Shown: positions 44,401-53,461, counted from the first letter of the stretch. The stretch: DNA of 64,000 nucleotides from Paenibacillus jilunlii (GCF_900102965.1 NZ_FNGM01000008.1:61561-125560), one strand, 5' to 3'. Notes: a model not told the origin generated them from the letters alone. A program made the numbers and translations.

Positions 44401-45803
44401 TAACCAGCACGATTCAAAAAAATGTGACACCAGACAAGGAAACCCAAGACTTGGTTAACTACTATCTGAAGAAGTATCCAGTGCTGACCCTACCAGTCGG
44501 CACCACAGACGGTTCGGTTACCCGTACGGATGCATACAATAATGAAACTCCTCTCGGCAACCTGATTGCCGACGCTATGCGACAGGCTGATTTTAAAGAT
44601 GGCAGCAAAGACATCGCAGATTTTGCCTTCATGAATCCGGGCGGCATCCGCGCCGATCTTCCGAAAGGCAATGTATCTTTTGGCGACCTGGCGAAGGTCC
44701 AGCCATTCGGCAACACGCTGGTGAAGCTGACGCTGACCGGTGAGCAGATCAAGACCCTGCTTCAGCAGCAATGGGGAACCAAAGCTGACGGAACGGCTGA
44801 CACCAAAACCCTTCAGATTTCCGGTCTGAAATATACTGCAAATATGTATCTGCCGGTGGCTGACCGGATTGCCAGCCTGACCAAGACCGACGGAACACCG
44901 ATCAGCATGACACAAAGCTACACGGCAGTCGTCAATAACTTCATGGCTGCGGGCGGCGACAACTACAGTGTACTAACCCAAGCCAGTGAATCCCTGGCAG
45001 GTCCGATTGACCTTGATGTCTTCTATGAATACGTTAAGAATACGTTTAAGGGCGGCCCAATTACAGCCGCGATTGAAGGCCGGATTACGAATAATCTGAC
45101 GGCTTCAACACCTGCTCCGGGTCAAGGCGGCGGAGGCGGAGGGGGTACTGCCCCAACTGCAACGCCAAAACCTACGGCAACGCCTGCACCAACTGCAACG
45201 GCAACGCCTGCACCGGCCGCAACCGCAACTCCGGCCCCTACACCAACGCCTGTAATCACTTTTGGAGATTTGGGCAAAGTGGCTTGGGCTCAGGAGGCCA
45301 TCAACGCTTTGGCGGCCAAGGGGATTATTAAAGGAATAGACGGCAAAAACTTCGCACCGAACAAAACAGTAACACGCGCAGAATTTGTAACGATGCTGGT
45401 TCGTGCACTGAACCTTCCTTCAGGAGCAAGCACCAATTTCAGCGATGTGAAGCAAGGGGTATGGTATACCGATGCCATTGCTGCCGCTGTTAATGCAGGT
45501 ATTGTAAAAGGCTCCGGCAACGGCAAGTTCGAGCCGGGCCGTGAAGTGACCCGTGAAGAGATGGCGCTTATGATCGCGGCTGCGCTTAAGGATCAATTGC
45601 AGCCCATCGACTCTGCATCCCTACTTGCCGGCTTTGGCGACAAGTCGAAGATCGCTTCCTATGCTCAAGAGGCTGTAGCCCAGCTTACACAGCTTGGCAT
45701 TGTCAACGGGGTGGATGGCAAGAAATTTGCGCCGAAGAGCGATGCTACTCGTGCACAGGCAGCGGTCATCATTTATCGTATGCTGGAGAAGAAAGCTTCC
45801 TAA
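41421..45803 (+). CDS. YfkN-like double 5'-nucleotidase/cyclic phosphodiesterase with SLH anchor
   Basis: A 1460-residue cell-surface enzyme. Signal peptide (1 to about 40); first CpdB-like metallophosphatase (about 54-320: TTDVHTN, DNGDLIQGTP, GNHEFNYG, SHTHKVFP) plus 5'-nucleotidase C-domain (about 430-620); second metallophosphatase (about 713-960: NDFHGQ, HNGDSVG, GNHEFDQG) plus C-domain (about 1010-1210); a Thr/Pro/Ala linker (about 1235-1275); and three SLH repeats to the end. B. subtilis YfkN has the same two-enzyme plan but a wall-sorting tail. It likely releases phosphate and nucleosides from outside nucleotides. In the second enzyme a GHxH-like motif reads GDNH. GGGGAGGA precedes the ATG. 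Confidence 0.92.
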   Translation: MGERSWNKPIASILATTVLAAQVLGGVFAVPVLGAGKAEAAGVETVDPGTPGTINLRLMSTTDVHTNVMGWDYFKNNPSLTVGLDRTATLVKQAKAEPKGTYNLLLDNGDLIQGTPLGTYMSKQADPEGKLNQIHPMIAAMNIMGYDAATLGNHEFNYGLNYLESVTSATYATYSHSNNFPKFPYLNANVYVDDKDNNPGNDENYFTPYKILDKKVKDSNGVEQTIKVGLLGLVTPQIMDWDKANLEGKVITKDIAATASKFVPQMKAEGADIIVAMAHTGFDGSAVEGDFSENDINALSKVAGIDAITFSHTHKVFPAADVKSLDASFKDAAGNELPGIDNAKGHINGVPAVQAGYGGGYLGLIDLAISPDPAKSGHWKVDKSASTSSTRSIYRTENKVNISNVEPDPEVDAAVAANHQATIKYVNEPLGTTTVPMNSYFALVQDDPTVQIVTYAQKRYVENLINTDPSLAQYKGKAILSVGAPFKAGRNGPEEYTEIEAGPLTIRSASDLYLYDNTLKAVEVSGATVKEWVEMSAGAFNRIDPAVTTPQELLNSKFAVYNFDVIDGIKYKIDVTKNAKYNTDGTINDGSSSRVTSITYNDQPLNMDQKFIVVTNNYRASGGGNFPIKDGKLIIDTLEENRQVLMDYIKEAGTVNQPADNNWSIAPIKGDVKVTFTSSPKANKVLLKDDRISDTGTQNDRGFEIYNLDLSGDVKVHILGINDFHGQLDTTSYVGDNAVGTAAILATYLKTARAQYANSLLVHNGDSVGASAPVSSMERDKPTLEWMNLMKFDVGNLGNHEFDQGVAALKAQIYGGVDPVNKTITHAPVNFDYINANAVDKDTGKPIIKPYTVKEVGGVKIGFIGVVTKATPSKVSPAGTAGVRFLSAEEEVAAIGKYAAELQKQGVETIIVLAHDPATTKGDVTTGEAADLAKALPADSPVDVIVAGDNHALANGVVNGKLIVQAYSYGTAFEDIKLVIDPITKDVKSKSATVTSTIQKNVTPDKETQDLVNYYLKKYPVLTLPVGTTDGSVTRTDAYNNETPLGNLIADAMRQADFKDGSKDIADFAFMNPGGIRADLPKGNVSFGDLAKVQPFGNTLVKLTLTGEQIKTLLQQQWGTKADGTADTKTLQISGLKYTANMYLPVADRIASLTKTDGTPISMTQSYTAVVNNFMAAGGDNYSVLTQASESLAGPIDLDVFYEYVKNTFKGGPITAAIEGRITNNLTASTPAPGQGGGGGGGTAPTATPKPTATPAPTATATPAPAATATPAPTPTPVITFGDLGKVAWAQEAINALAAKGIIKGIDGKNFAPNKTVTRAEFVTMLVRALNLPSGASTNFSDVKQGVWYTDAIAAAVNAGIVKGSGNGKFEPGREVTREEMALMIAAALKDQLQPIDSASLLAGFGDKSKIASYAQEAVAQLTQLGIVNGVDGKKFAPKSDATRAQAAVIIYRMLEKKAS

Positions 45804-45838
45804 GCTTTGAATCTGGCATGAACTAGTCATTCAAAAAA

Positions 45839-45882
45839 GAGCTCCGCCCATCAGTTTTAGATGGCAGCGGAGCTTCTTTTTT
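45839..45882. terminator. Bidirectional terminator
   Basis: AGCTCCGCC-ATC and GATGGC-GGAGCT arms have AAAAAAG on one side and TTCTTTTTT on the other, fitting stops for both the SLH nucleotidase gene and the opposing small gene. Confidence 0.85.
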
Positions 45883-45904
45883 GTCTAGGCAAGGGTAGGG
45901 GACT

Positions 45905-46087
45905 TTACTTGACGGCAGCTTCCCACTTGCAGCGGATCGGGGAAACAATCGCATTTTCTTTTTTCAGCTCGGTGAATGCTTTGTCAATGGCTTTGCGTTC
46001 CAGACCGGACAGCTTTTCAACCTCGCCTGCGCTGAGCGGAGTTTCTGATGCCTTAATAATATCGAATACCTGTTCCTTAACACTCAT
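45905..46087 (-). CDS. Small winged-helix-like DNA-binding protein
   Basis: A 60-residue protein that looks like a bare helix-turn-helix: VFDIIKASETPLSAGEVEKLSGLERKAIDKAFTELKKENAIVSP, with the spacing of a winged helix recognition helix, then a short basic hairpin (PIRCKWE). GGAAGTGG precedes the ATG on this strand. It is divergent from the SPFH gene across 160 bases, so it might control it. No known family name. Confidence 0.7.
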   Translation of the reverse strand: MSVKEQVFDIIKASETPLSAGEVEKLSGLERKAIDKAFTELKKENAIVSPIRCKWEAAVK

Positions 46088-46183
46088 GTGTTTCCACTTC
46101 CTTCTTCATTAGTAGTATTGCAAATAGCGTTTGATAGTTTCGTAGTATAGAAGAAAACGGGCAAATATGCAGTGATATTTTTG

Positions 46184-46222
46184 TTTACAGTCATATCCAA
46201 AAGTGATATCATAATTATATCA
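46184..46222 (+). promoter_or_regulatory. Promoter with palindromic operator before the SPFH gene
   Basis: -35 TTTACA (46184-46189) and -10 TATCAT (46207-46212) are 17 bases apart. The palindrome TGATAT-N7-ATATCA (46204-46222) overlaps the -10, so a bound protein would block the promoter. Confidence 0.6.
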
Positions 46223-46249
46223 AATACATATCTTATGGAGGTGCCTTTC

Positions 46250-47092
46250 ATGAAAGAAAAAACATTGCATCCGGTCAGCGGCTTTCTGGTTATTGCGCTT
46301 ATTGCCATCTGTGTGGCAGGGGGGATTTACGGTGCAGCTCATGATTATGCTGTGATTCCCGTTGTCCTGTTCGTCTTAGCTGGTGTGCTTTGTACGAGTA
46401 TTACGGTAGTGCAGCCGAATAAATCGGTCGTGGTAACCTTTTTTGGTAAATATGTCGGTACCATTGCTACCAGCGGACTCTTTGCAGTCATTCCGTTCAG
46501 TGTCCGCAAGAACGTATCCCTCAGGGTGCGGAATTTTAACAGCGCCACGTTAAAGGTGAATGATGTCGAGGGGAATCCGATTGAGATTGCCGCAGTTATC
46601 GTATTTAAGGTAGTCAATTCAGCCAAAGCCTTGTTTGATGTCGACAAATATATGGCTTTTGTAGAAATTCAGAGTGAGACTGCGCTGCGGCATGTGGCCA
46701 GCCGGTATCCTTACGACAATTTTAACGAGTCCGGGATGTCCCTGCGGGCGAATTCGGATGAAATCGCCAAGGAGCTGGCAACGGAGCTGCAGGAGCGTCT
46801 TTCCTTATCCGGTGTTGAAGTCATTGAGGCGCGCCTGACACATCTCGCATATTCCACTGAAATCGCCAGCACCATGCTGCAGCGCCAACAGGCTTCCGCT
46901 ATTCTGTCCGCACGTCAGATTATTGTTGAGGGGGCCGTCGGCATGGTGGATATGGCGATCCGCCAGCTGAAAGAGAGCGGTGTAGTAGAACTCGACGAAG
47001 AACGCAAAGCGGCAATGATTAACAATCTGATGGTAGCGATTGTGTCGGAGCGCGGTGCGAGTCCGGTCATTAACGCCGGCTCGTTATACTAA
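46250..47092 (+). CDS. SPFH/Band-7 membrane protein
   Basis: A 280-residue protein with two N-terminal hydrophobic segments (about 10-30 and 38-58) followed by an SPFH domain (about 65-230: [82 protein letters not shown]). It likely scaffolds membrane microdomains. It lacks a flotillin coiled-coil tail. GGAGGTG precedes ATG 46250; an upstream ATG at 46172 lies before the promoter. An RHH gene follows after 12 bases. Confidence 0.88.
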   Translation: MKEKTLHPVSGFLVIALIAICVAGGIYGAAHDYAVIPVVLFVLAGVLCTSITVVQPNKSVVVTFFGKYVGTIATSGLFAVIPFSVRKNVSLRVRNFNSATLKVNDVEGNPIEIAAVIVFKVVNSAKALFDVDKYMAFVEIQSETALRHVASRYPYDNFNESGMSLRANSDEIAKELATELQERLSLSGVEVIEARLTHLAYSTEIASTMLQRQQASAILSARQIIVEGAVGMVDMAIRQLKESGVVELDEERKAAMINNLMVAIVSERGASPVINAGSLY

Positions 47093-47104
47093 GGATCGTT
47101 CATC

Positions 47105-47275
47105 ATGGCGGCCAAGAAGAGCTTTCCGCTGCGGATCGATCCCGAACTGCACGAGGCGCTGGAACGGTGGGCAGGAGAAGAATTTCGCAGCGTGAACGGA
47201 CACATCGAATACTTGCTGCGTGAGGCTTTGAAACGCGCAGGCCGCTTGCCTGAACGGAAACGCCGGGATGAATAG
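47105..47275 (+). CDS. Arc-type ribbon-helix-helix protein
   Basis: A 56-residue protein with the RHH pattern: strand KSFPLRID, helices [15 protein letters not shown] and [17 protein letters not shown], and a basic tail [10 protein letters not shown]. It is in an operon with the SPFH gene, 12 bases downstream, ending in a good hairpin. Such pairs are common in Firmicutes but the role is unclear; it might bind the palindrome at 46204-46222. It may share antitoxin-like features, but no toxin is nearby. Confidence 0.82.
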   Translation: MAAKKSFPLRIDPELHEALERWAGEEFRSVNGHIEYLLREALKRAGRLPERKRRDE

Positions 47276-47279
47276 AATT

Positions 47280-47316
47280 CCAGGGCAGAAGGCAGCTTCT
47301 GCCCTGAGTTATTTTT
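47280..47316 (+). terminator. Terminator after the RHH gene
   Basis: CAGGGCAGAA/TTCTGCCCTG hairpin followed by AGTTATTTTT. Confidence 0.85.
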
Positions 47317-47353
47317 GGCGGAGGTATTGTGGCTGATAATTGAAGGGATTGAC

Positions 47354-47383
47354 TTGACGGAACGCCGGAGACAGAATTATAAT
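47354..47383 (+). promoter_or_regulatory. Promoter of the thrS T-box transcript
   Basis: TTGACG (47354-47359) and TATAAT (47378-47383) are 18 bases apart and start just upstream of the leader. Confidence 0.7.
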
Positions 47384-47389
47384 TACACA

Positions 47390-47687
47390 TGATTCATGTT
47401 AACAGCGTTGACAAAGATAGGGATTGTTACTACAGGACCGCTTCAGAGAGAGGAAACTTCAGGCTGCAATTTCCTCCGGTATCCGGTAACCGATCTACCC
47501 CTTTGTAGCTGCGGTTATGAACTCCCGGGTGCTGTCCAACTGTGGACAATCTGCAGGGTATAGTAAGAACCGCCGGTTCATGGCCGTTATTCCCATGCTG
47601 ATGAAGGATTCCTGTAGGTTTGGAATCGAATTTGGGTGGAACCACGGGTGCAATCACTCGTCCCTTTGCGGGACGGGTGTTTTTTGT
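47390..47687 (+). ncRNA. T-box leader of thrS with terminator
   Basis: The T-box sequence TGGGTGGAACCACGGGT is at 47633-47649, preceded by a long structured leader. A terminator, CACTCGTCCC/GGGACGGGTG followed by six T, ends at 47687. Uncharged tRNA-Thr should favour the antiterminator. I did not fix the specifier codon by eye. Confidence 0.93.
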
Positions 47688-47716
47688 ATGTAATGACAAA
47701 TTCAGGAGGAAGAAAC

Positions 47717-49654
47717 ATGTCGGTAAATATTAAGCTTCCGGACGGCTCGGTCCGGGAATATGCAGAGGGCAGCAGCATTGACGATGTAGCGGCTTCGATC
47801 AGCAGCGGACTCCGCAAGAATGCGGCAGCAGGCAAGCTGAACGGGATTGTTGTAGATTTGGCAACGCCGCTGGAGGAAGGTGCGCTGGTGGAGATCGTGA
47901 CCCTGGATTCGCCGGAAGGCCTCGAGGTGATGCGCCACAGTACTGCCCACTTGATGGCGCAGGCGGTTCGGCGCCTATTCGGAACCAAGGAGGTTAAGCT
48001 GGGGGTAGGCCCGGTAATCGAAGATGGCTTCTACTATGATATGGATCTGGAGCACCCGCTGAATCCGGAGGATCTGCTGAAGATCGAGAAGGAAATGGAA
48101 CGTATCGTATCCGAGAATCTGCCGATTATCCGCAAAGAGGTCAGCCGCAAGGAAGCGCTGGAGCGTTTCGGCGAGCTGGGCGATCCGTACAAGCTGGAGC
48201 TGATCGAGGCGCTGCCCGAGGAGAGTGTGATCACGATTTATGAGCAGGGAGAGTTCTTTGACCTCTGCCGCGGTCCGCATGTCCCTTCCACAGCGAAGAT
48301 CAAAGTCTTCAAGCTGATGAATGTAGCCGGAGCTTACTGGCGCGGCGACAGCAAGAACAAGATGCTTCAACGTGTATACGGAACAGCCTGGATCAAAAAG
48401 GCTCAGCTTGATGAGCATCTGCGTCTGTTGGAGGAAGCTAAAAAGCGTGACCACCGGAAGCTCGGCAAAGAGCTGGAAATCTTCACATTCAACCAGCTGG
48501 TAGGCCAGGGTCTGCCGATCTGGCTGCCAAAAGGCGCGAAGCTGCGCAGTATTCTGGAGCGTTATATCGTGGATCTGGAAGCCAGCCTCGGATATCAGCA
48601 TGTATACACCCCGGTGCTTGGCAACGTGGAGCTGTACAAAACTTCCGGGCACTGGGAGCATTACCAGGAAGATATGTTCCCGAAGATGACGATCGATACT
48701 GAGGAATTCGTCCTCCGTCCGATGAACTGCCCGCATCATATGATGATTTATAAAAGCTCGATGCACAGCTACCGCGATCTGCCGATCCGTATCGCTGAGC
48801 TTGGCACGATGCACCGGTATGAGATGTCCGGCGCATTAACCGGTCTGCACCGCGTGCGCTCCATGACGCTGAACGATTCCCATATCTTCTGCCGTCTGGA
48901 CCAGATTAAGAGCGAGTTCACCCGTGTATTGGATCTAATTAAGCAGGTGTACAGCGATTTCGGCATTCACGATTACCGCTTCCGCTTGTCCTACCGTGAT
49001 CCGCAGGATACCGAGAAATATTTCCAGAACGATGAAATGTGGGAAACTGCACAGCGGATGCTGCGTGAAGTGGCTGAGGAAGCCGGATTGCCGTTCTTTG
49101 AAGCGGATGGCGAAGCCGCGTTCTACGGTCCGAAGCTGGACGTGCAGATCCGGACGGCACTGGGCAAAGAAGAAACATTATCCACCGTACAGATCGACTT
49201 CCTGCTTCCTGAGCGCTTTGAGCTGGAATATGTCGGTGATGATGGCCAAAAACACCGTCCGGTCGTACTTCACCGTGGTATCCTCGGCACCATGGAGCGT
49301 TTTGTTGCTTTCCTGCTGGAGAACTTTGCCGGTTCCCTGCCGCTCTGGCTGTCTCCTCAGCAGGTGAAGATCATTCCGGTATCTTCGGCATTTGATGATT
49401 ATGCCAAGGATGTTGAAGCGAAGCTGCTGGCCAGCGGAATCCGGGCCGAAGTGGACCTGCGCAACGAGAAAATGGGCTACAAGATCCGGGAAGCGCAGCT
49501 GGAGAAGCTGCCTTATATGTTCGTGGTCGGTGAGAACGAGATGAATGCGGGAAGCGTCTCGATCCGCAAGCGCGGTGAAGGCGATATCGGTGCCCAGCCG
49601 CTTCAGGAAGTTATTGCTGCTTTGGTTAAGGAAGTTGCGGAGCGTGTAATCTAA
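47717..49654 (+). CDS. thrS: Threonyl-tRNA synthetase
   Basis: A 645-residue class II synthetase. The N-terminal TGS domain (1 to about 62), the editing domain (about 70-230, [16 protein letters not shown]), the catalytic core with zinc ligands in [15 protein letters not shown] and motif 2/3 signatures, and the C-terminal anticodon-binding domain are all complete. AGGAGG precedes ATG 47717; an earlier ATG at 47636 is inside the leader. It is controlled by the T-box. Confidence 0.97.
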   Translation: MSVNIKLPDGSVREYAEGSSIDDVAASISSGLRKNAAAGKLNGIVVDLATPLEEGALVEIVTLDSPEGLEVMRHSTAHLMAQAVRRLFGTKEVKLGVGPVIEDGFYYDMDLEHPLNPEDLLKIEKEMERIVSENLPIIRKEVSRKEALERFGELGDPYKLELIEALPEESVITIYEQGEFFDLCRGPHVPSTAKIKVFKLMNVAGAYWRGDSKNKMLQRVYGTAWIKKAQLDEHLRLLEEAKKRDHRKLGKELEIFTFNQLVGQGLPIWLPKGAKLRSILERYIVDLEASLGYQHVYTPVLGNVELYKTSGHWEHYQEDMFPKMTIDTEEFVLRPMNCPHHMMIYKSSMHSYRDLPIRIAELGTMHRYEMSGALTGLHRVRSMTLNDSHIFCRLDQIKSEFTRVLDLIKQVYSDFGIHDYRFRLSYRDPQDTEKYFQNDEMWETAQRMLREVAEEAGLPFFEADGEAAFYGPKLDVQIRTALGKEETLSTVQIDFLLPERFELEYVGDDGQKHRPVVLHRGILGTMERFVAFLLENFAGSLPLWLSPQQVKIIPVSSAFDDYAKDVEAKLLASGIRAEVDLRNEKMGYKIREAQLEKLPYMFVVGENEMNAGSVSIRKRGEGDIGAQPLQEVIAALVKEVAERVI

Positions 49655-49712
49655 AGCTTTTGCCGCAGATCCTGTTCAATGGTATTGCTGTATAAGAACC
49701 TCTGTCATACGC

Positions 49713-49745
49713 CGCCTGCAGCCGTTATCTTACGGTTGCAGGTAT
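49713..49745 (+). terminator. Hairpin after thrS
   Basis: GCCTGCAGCCGT with ACGGTTGCAGGT forms a good stem but lacks a strong T-run, so it is a moderate call. Confidence 0.45.
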
Positions 49746-49794
49746 AAAATTTTGTGAAACGGGAAACCTTCGCTAATAGGGGGAGGTTTAACTA

Positions 49795-50649
49795 ATGAAC
49801 AAAATGGGCTTATGCCAGAGGTTTTGGTGTCTTTTCGTCACTGTTGTACTTTTGCTGACTGCTGCCGGAGTCTATCCTGATTTTGGACACAAGCGGGTGG
49901 AAGCTACCGGGACGGGAGACACTGCAAATCAGCTAAGCAGTACAACAAAGTCACTTGATCCGCAATATACAAAGGAAGCTGTGCCGTTCGGCAGTGTCAG
50001 CAGACATACTCTAAATGAAGTGCATACGGTTGGCCATGCCGCGCTGTACGCTCAGGGGGAGTCCGTTTCCAGAGGGGTTTCCCGTTCAGAGGCGCTCGCC
50101 CAATCGGGCCAGCCGGAAGCCACCCGGGCTCCAAGGCATTCAGCACCACCACAAGCAGTCCAGCCATCGGCGAAGCAACCGCTGAGACCGGCATCCATTC
50201 AGGTAGCGGCACCTGCACCGGAGCAGATTATCTCTTCTTTAAAAGTAACGGCTACAGGCTATACAGCAGGTTATGAGTCTACAGGTAAAACCGCAAAGCA
50301 TCCGCAGTACGGCATCACCTATTCAGGTGTCAAAGTCCGCCGGGATAAGAATGCCGTATCGACCATTGCCGCCGACCCGAAAGTAATTCCGCTTGGCAGC
50401 GTGCTGTATATCCCCGGCTATGGCTACGCCGTTGTAGCGGACACAGGTTCGGCCATTAAAGGCCGGAAAATTGATCTGTATTTTAGCACCACCAAGCAGG
50501 TCTATAAGGAGTGGGGAAAAAAGACGGTAGTGGTTCAGCTCATTAAGCGGGGGAACGGAAAATGTACCGAGAACATGCTGAAGAGTCTGGGACAGGCCAT
50601 CCAAACGTATAATGCCATCCCGCAGGATCTGCTTGAGGAAGTTATTTAA
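49795..50649 (+). CDS. 3D-domain cell-wall protein
   Basis: A 284-residue exported protein. The signal peptide or anchor spans about residues 9-27, a Gln/Ala/Pro-rich tether (about 95-145) follows, and a 3D domain occupies about 150-245 ([58 protein letters not shown]). The Asp residues of ADTG and IDLYF are those expected in 3D/MltA-like lytic-transglycosylase folds such as YuiC/YocH. It probably acts in peptidoglycan turnover. GGGGGAGG precedes the ATG. Confidence 0.85.
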   Translation: MNKMGLCQRFWCLFVTVVLLLTAAGVYPDFGHKRVEATGTGDTANQLSSTTKSLDPQYTKEAVPFGSVSRHTLNEVHTVGHAALYAQGESVSRGVSRSEALAQSGQPEATRAPRHSAPPQAVQPSAKQPLRPASIQVAAPAPEQIISSLKVTATGYTAGYESTGKTAKHPQYGITYSGVKVRRDKNAVSTIAADPKVIPLGSVLYIPGYGYAVVADTGSAIKGRKIDLYFSTTKQVYKEWGKKTVVVQLIKRGNGKCTENMLKSLGQAIQTYNAIPQDLLEEVI

Positions 50650-50696
50650 CGCTAACCACATACACCGGCAGTATGAATTTTATTTCACTTGGTCAT

Positions 50697-50726
50697 GCAT
50701 AAATAGGTCCTGCCTTTCTCATAATA
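50697..50726 (+). promoter_or_regulatory. Sigma-G-like promoter
   Basis: GCATA (50697-50701) and CATAATA (50720-50726) with an 18-base spacer fit the sigma-F/G pattern GHATR ... CATnnTA, upstream of a candidate spore protein gene. Confidence 0.45.
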
Positions 50727-50817
50727 CGGACTGGGGCAAAGTAAACAGCCTCTTTCGTTAGCATCTCAGGGCGCAATCTGATCTCAGACTGCACAAGAGA
50801 CAAGGGAGGTGATTTCC

Positions 50818-50955
50818 GTGGCCAATTCCAAGAAACCAAAGGTACAAGAAAACTACCAAACACCAAACGAAAAATACAATGCTGAATTTGCTGTTGAAAA
50901 TGACGGCGCATCGAAGCAGAGTATTGCCAAACCGGTCCAAAAACCACAGCAGTAA
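50818..50955 (+). CDS. Candidate gamma-type small acid-soluble spore protein
   Basis: A 45-residue, Lys/Gln/Asn-rich protein. The stretch YNAEFAVENDGASKQ resembles the FGTEFASETDAQQ repeat of SspE/gamma-SASP proteins, which store amino acids in spores. Most gamma-SASPs carry two repeats; here only one is visible. The GTG start has an excellent AAGGGAGGTGA. A sigma-G-like promoter lies about 90 bases upstream and a terminator downstream. The assignment is likely but short. Confidence 0.55.
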   Translation: MANSKKPKVQENYQTPNEKYNAEFAVENDGASKQSIAKPVQKPQQ

Positions 50956-51010
50956 TGCTGTTGATAAGCTTTTGGAGCAGTAGCTTTCGAATTGCATCAG
51001 ATATTTAACC

Positions 51011-51057
51011 GGCTGTCCCGATCCCGTTCAGTTCCTGAGCGGCGGGACAGCCTTTTT
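51011..51057 (+). terminator. Terminator after the spore protein gene
   Basis: GGCTGTCCCG/CGGGACAGCC with a wide loop is followed by five T. Confidence 0.85.
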
Positions 51058-51212
51058 GCGGTGTGCATTTAACTTTATTTACCATATGCCTCGGTCCAGA
51101 GACTGAGTCAAGTTTCCTTCTCCCGGCGCTGTTCTCAGGCCGCCTGTTCCTGTAGACTAAGGCTATAAGATTGAACCAAGCGAGCTACATCAATATAAAG
51201 GGGAAATGAAGG

Positions 51213-52289
51213 ATGAAAAGACGGTTCACCAGCCAGATCCTCGGGGGACTGATCCTGATTGGACTGGGAGCGATGTTTCTGCTTAGGCAGATGGGATACA
51301 CCGATATCAACATAGGTTCTTTATTCGCCGATTATTGGCCGGTTATTCTTATTGTTATGGGTGTGCAGAATTTTCTGTCCACAAATGACCACGGCAAGGG
51401 ATCATCCGTGTTTTGGGGGTTCTTTTATCTCGCGCTTGGGCTGTTTTTCCTGGGCCGCAACCTGGATTGGTTCTATGTATCGGCAGGCGATTTCTTCAAA
51501 TTGCTGATTCCCGTTATGCTGATCGGCGGAGGGCTATATGTTATCTTCAAACCGCGGGATCATACACCTCCCGTTCCGCCGACACCGCCGACACCGCCGA
51601 CTTTCTATCCTCCGGGACCTGAAAAAAGCTCTTTGGACGTTGAACCTCCCAAGCCTCTCGAATCCACGCTCGATGAGCAGTTCGAGCAGAAATTCGGCAA
51701 GCCTGAGGGCAAGCGGGATTGGAACGAGTATCTGCAGAAGGATGATGAGGACGAGGATGAGGACAACGGGCACATCCGTTCTTCAGCGGATTCACGCTGG
51801 CAGGAAAAGCATGAGCGGCACGAACGCAGACGGCAGGAGCGTCAGGAGCGCCACGCCCGCCGGCATGGCGAATGGCATGGCGGGTTTGACGATGGGGATG
51901 ACTCGAAGGAAACGACGCACCGCTCCGCTTTTATCGGGGATGTTCATATGGGCAAGGATCATTTCCAGCTCAAAAATACGAATATTTCACAGTTCATCGG
52001 CGACACCGTGCTGGATCTGACCAATGCGCAGATTCCTTACGGGGAGACGAAGATTAATATCTCTGCTTTTGTAGGCGACATCAAGGTGTATGTGCCGGAA
52101 GATATGAATCTGGGCGTTAAGGTCAACAGCAGCTCTTTTATCGGAGACATGCAGGTCCTGGAACAGTCGCGTAGCGGGTTCATGAGCAGTGTCCAATGCA
52201 AGACGCCTTATTATAAGGAAGCCGGCAAAAAAGTCCGCATTAATGTCAGTGCCTTCATTGGCGACATTAAAATCAAAACGGTAGGTTAG
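51213..52289 (+). CDS. liaF: LiaF-type membrane protein
   Basis: A 358-residue protein. The N-terminus has three or four spans (about 8-108) of the DUF5668-like type, then a Pro/Thr linker (VPPTPPTPPT) and a charged Glu/Arg/His-rich stretch (about 150-230, rich in HERHERR-type repeats). The C-terminal domain (about 237-358) is the cell-wall-active antibiotic response fold with four FIGD/FVGD motifs. LiaF holds LiaS/LiaR off in unstressed cells. AAGGATG gives the start region; liaS follows by two bases. Confidence 0.88.
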   Translation: MKRRFTSQILGGLILIGLGAMFLLRQMGYTDINIGSLFADYWPVILIVMGVQNFLSTNDHGKGSSVFWGFFYLALGLFFLGRNLDWFYVSAGDFFKLLIPVMLIGGGLYVIFKPRDHTPPVPPTPPTPPTFYPPGPEKSSLDVEPPKPLESTLDEQFEQKFGKPEGKRDWNEYLQKDDEDEDEDNGHIRSSADSRWQEKHERHERRRQERQERHARRHGEWHGGFDDGDDSKETTHRSAFIGDVHMGKDHFQLKNTNISQFIGDTVLDLTNAQIPYGETKINISAFVGDIKVYVPEDMNLGVKVNSSSFIGDMQVLEQSRSGFMSSVQCKTPYYKEAGKKVRINVSAFIGDIKIKTVG

Positions 52290-52291
52290 GC

Positions 52292-53347
52292 ATGGGGAAA
52301 TTGTTAAGCAATACCAAATGGATGCTGCTGGTGTATTTTCTCCTTAGCGGCGGTGTAACCGCCGGACTCATGTATGCCGGGACATGCCTGGGCTACATCG
52401 AGGTTCAGGATTACCGCATGTGGTTGTATCTCTGCGCGGGGATTGTGCTGTTCACGGTAATTGTCGGGTATATGGCGGGCCAGCGGATTCAGCGGCGGAT
52501 TGATCTTCTGGACCTGAATATGCTTCAGGTAGCCAAAGGCAATCTTTCCGTGAGAATGCCTGAGAGCGACGACCAGTCTTTTACCAGAGTGTACCACGAG
52601 TTCAACATGATGATGGACACGGTGGAGAATAAAATGCAGCTGCTGCAGCGTCTGGGCGAACAGGAAGTGATCGAGAAGGAAAAGGCAGCGGAGAGTGCGG
52701 TACTTGAAGAGCGCAGGCGTATGGCCCGGGATTTGCATGATACGGTGAGCCAACAGCTGTTCGCGATTCATATGTCCGCTTCTTCGCTGCCTAAAGTGCT
52801 GGAACGGAACGCAGAGCACGGCAAGACTGTTATGGATCAGCTGATCACCATGTCCCAAATGGCGCAGAAGCAGATGAGAGCCCTGATTGCCCAGCTTCGG
52901 CCGGTGGAACTGGAGGGGCGTAATCTTTTCGAAGCGCTGGAGAAATGGTTCCCGGATTATTGCCGTCAGAACGGCCTAAAAGGCGTGAAGGAGCTTGAGC
53001 TGCAGGGAGAGTTGTCCGAAGCGATTGAGCATCAGCTGTTCCTGATCATTCAGGAATCGATGGCGAATATTGTCAAGCATGCGGGCGCGCGTATGGTCAG
53101 CCTGTCGCTGCGCGAAGTGCCGAGACAAGTGGTGCTGAGCATCAGCGATGACGGCCAGGGCTTCGAGCATGTGCAGCATAAGCAAGGCTCCTACGGACTG
53201 ACAACGATGCGGGAACGGGCGGAGAAGCTCGGCGGACAAGTGGAAATCATCAGCCGCAAGGGTGCGGGCACTACGATCCGTGTACATATACCAAAATTTG
53301 TGCAGGGCAGCCCGGAGCTGGACAGCACTGGTGCTGCTGAGGGCTGA
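52292..53347 (+). CDS. liaS: LiaS sensor histidine kinase
   Basis: A 351-residue intramembrane-sensing kinase of the NarL class. Two spans (about 12-30 and 44-62) with a very short outside loop, a HAMP-like segment (about 63-118), a HisKA_3 domain with His149 (RDLHDTVSQQ) and a HATPase domain (NIVKHAGA, DDGQGF, GSYGLTTMRERA). It partners LiaR and is controlled by LiaF against cell-wall antibiotics. Confidence 0.92.
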   Translation: MGKLLSNTKWMLLVYFLLSGGVTAGLMYAGTCLGYIEVQDYRMWLYLCAGIVLFTVIVGYMAGQRIQRRIDLLDLNMLQVAKGNLSVRMPESDDQSFTRVYHEFNMMMDTVENKMQLLQRLGEQEVIEKEKAAESAVLEERRRMARDLHDTVSQQLFAIHMSASSLPKVLERNAEHGKTVMDQLITMSQMAQKQMRALIAQLRPVELEGRNLFEALEKWFPDYCRQNGLKGVKELELQGELSEAIEHQLFLIIQESMANIVKHAGARMVSLSLREVPRQVVLSISDDGQGFEHVQHKQGSYGLTTMRERAEKLGGQVEIISRKGAGTTIRVHIPKFVQGSPELDSTGAAEG

Positions 53348-53461
53348 CCATGAGAGCCTGAAAAGCAATGCTGACCAAACTAAGCGTATGCTTTCGATGC
53401 TAGTTTTATTGCGTAGTTCATACAGGAGGTACAGCTCCATAAAACTCTGAGGAGGATAAAC

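Noticed and set aside
47105..47275. Antitoxin half of a toxin-antitoxin pair
   Set aside because: The RHH protein is antitoxin-like in size, but its partner is an SPFH membrane protein and no toxin gene is adjacent.
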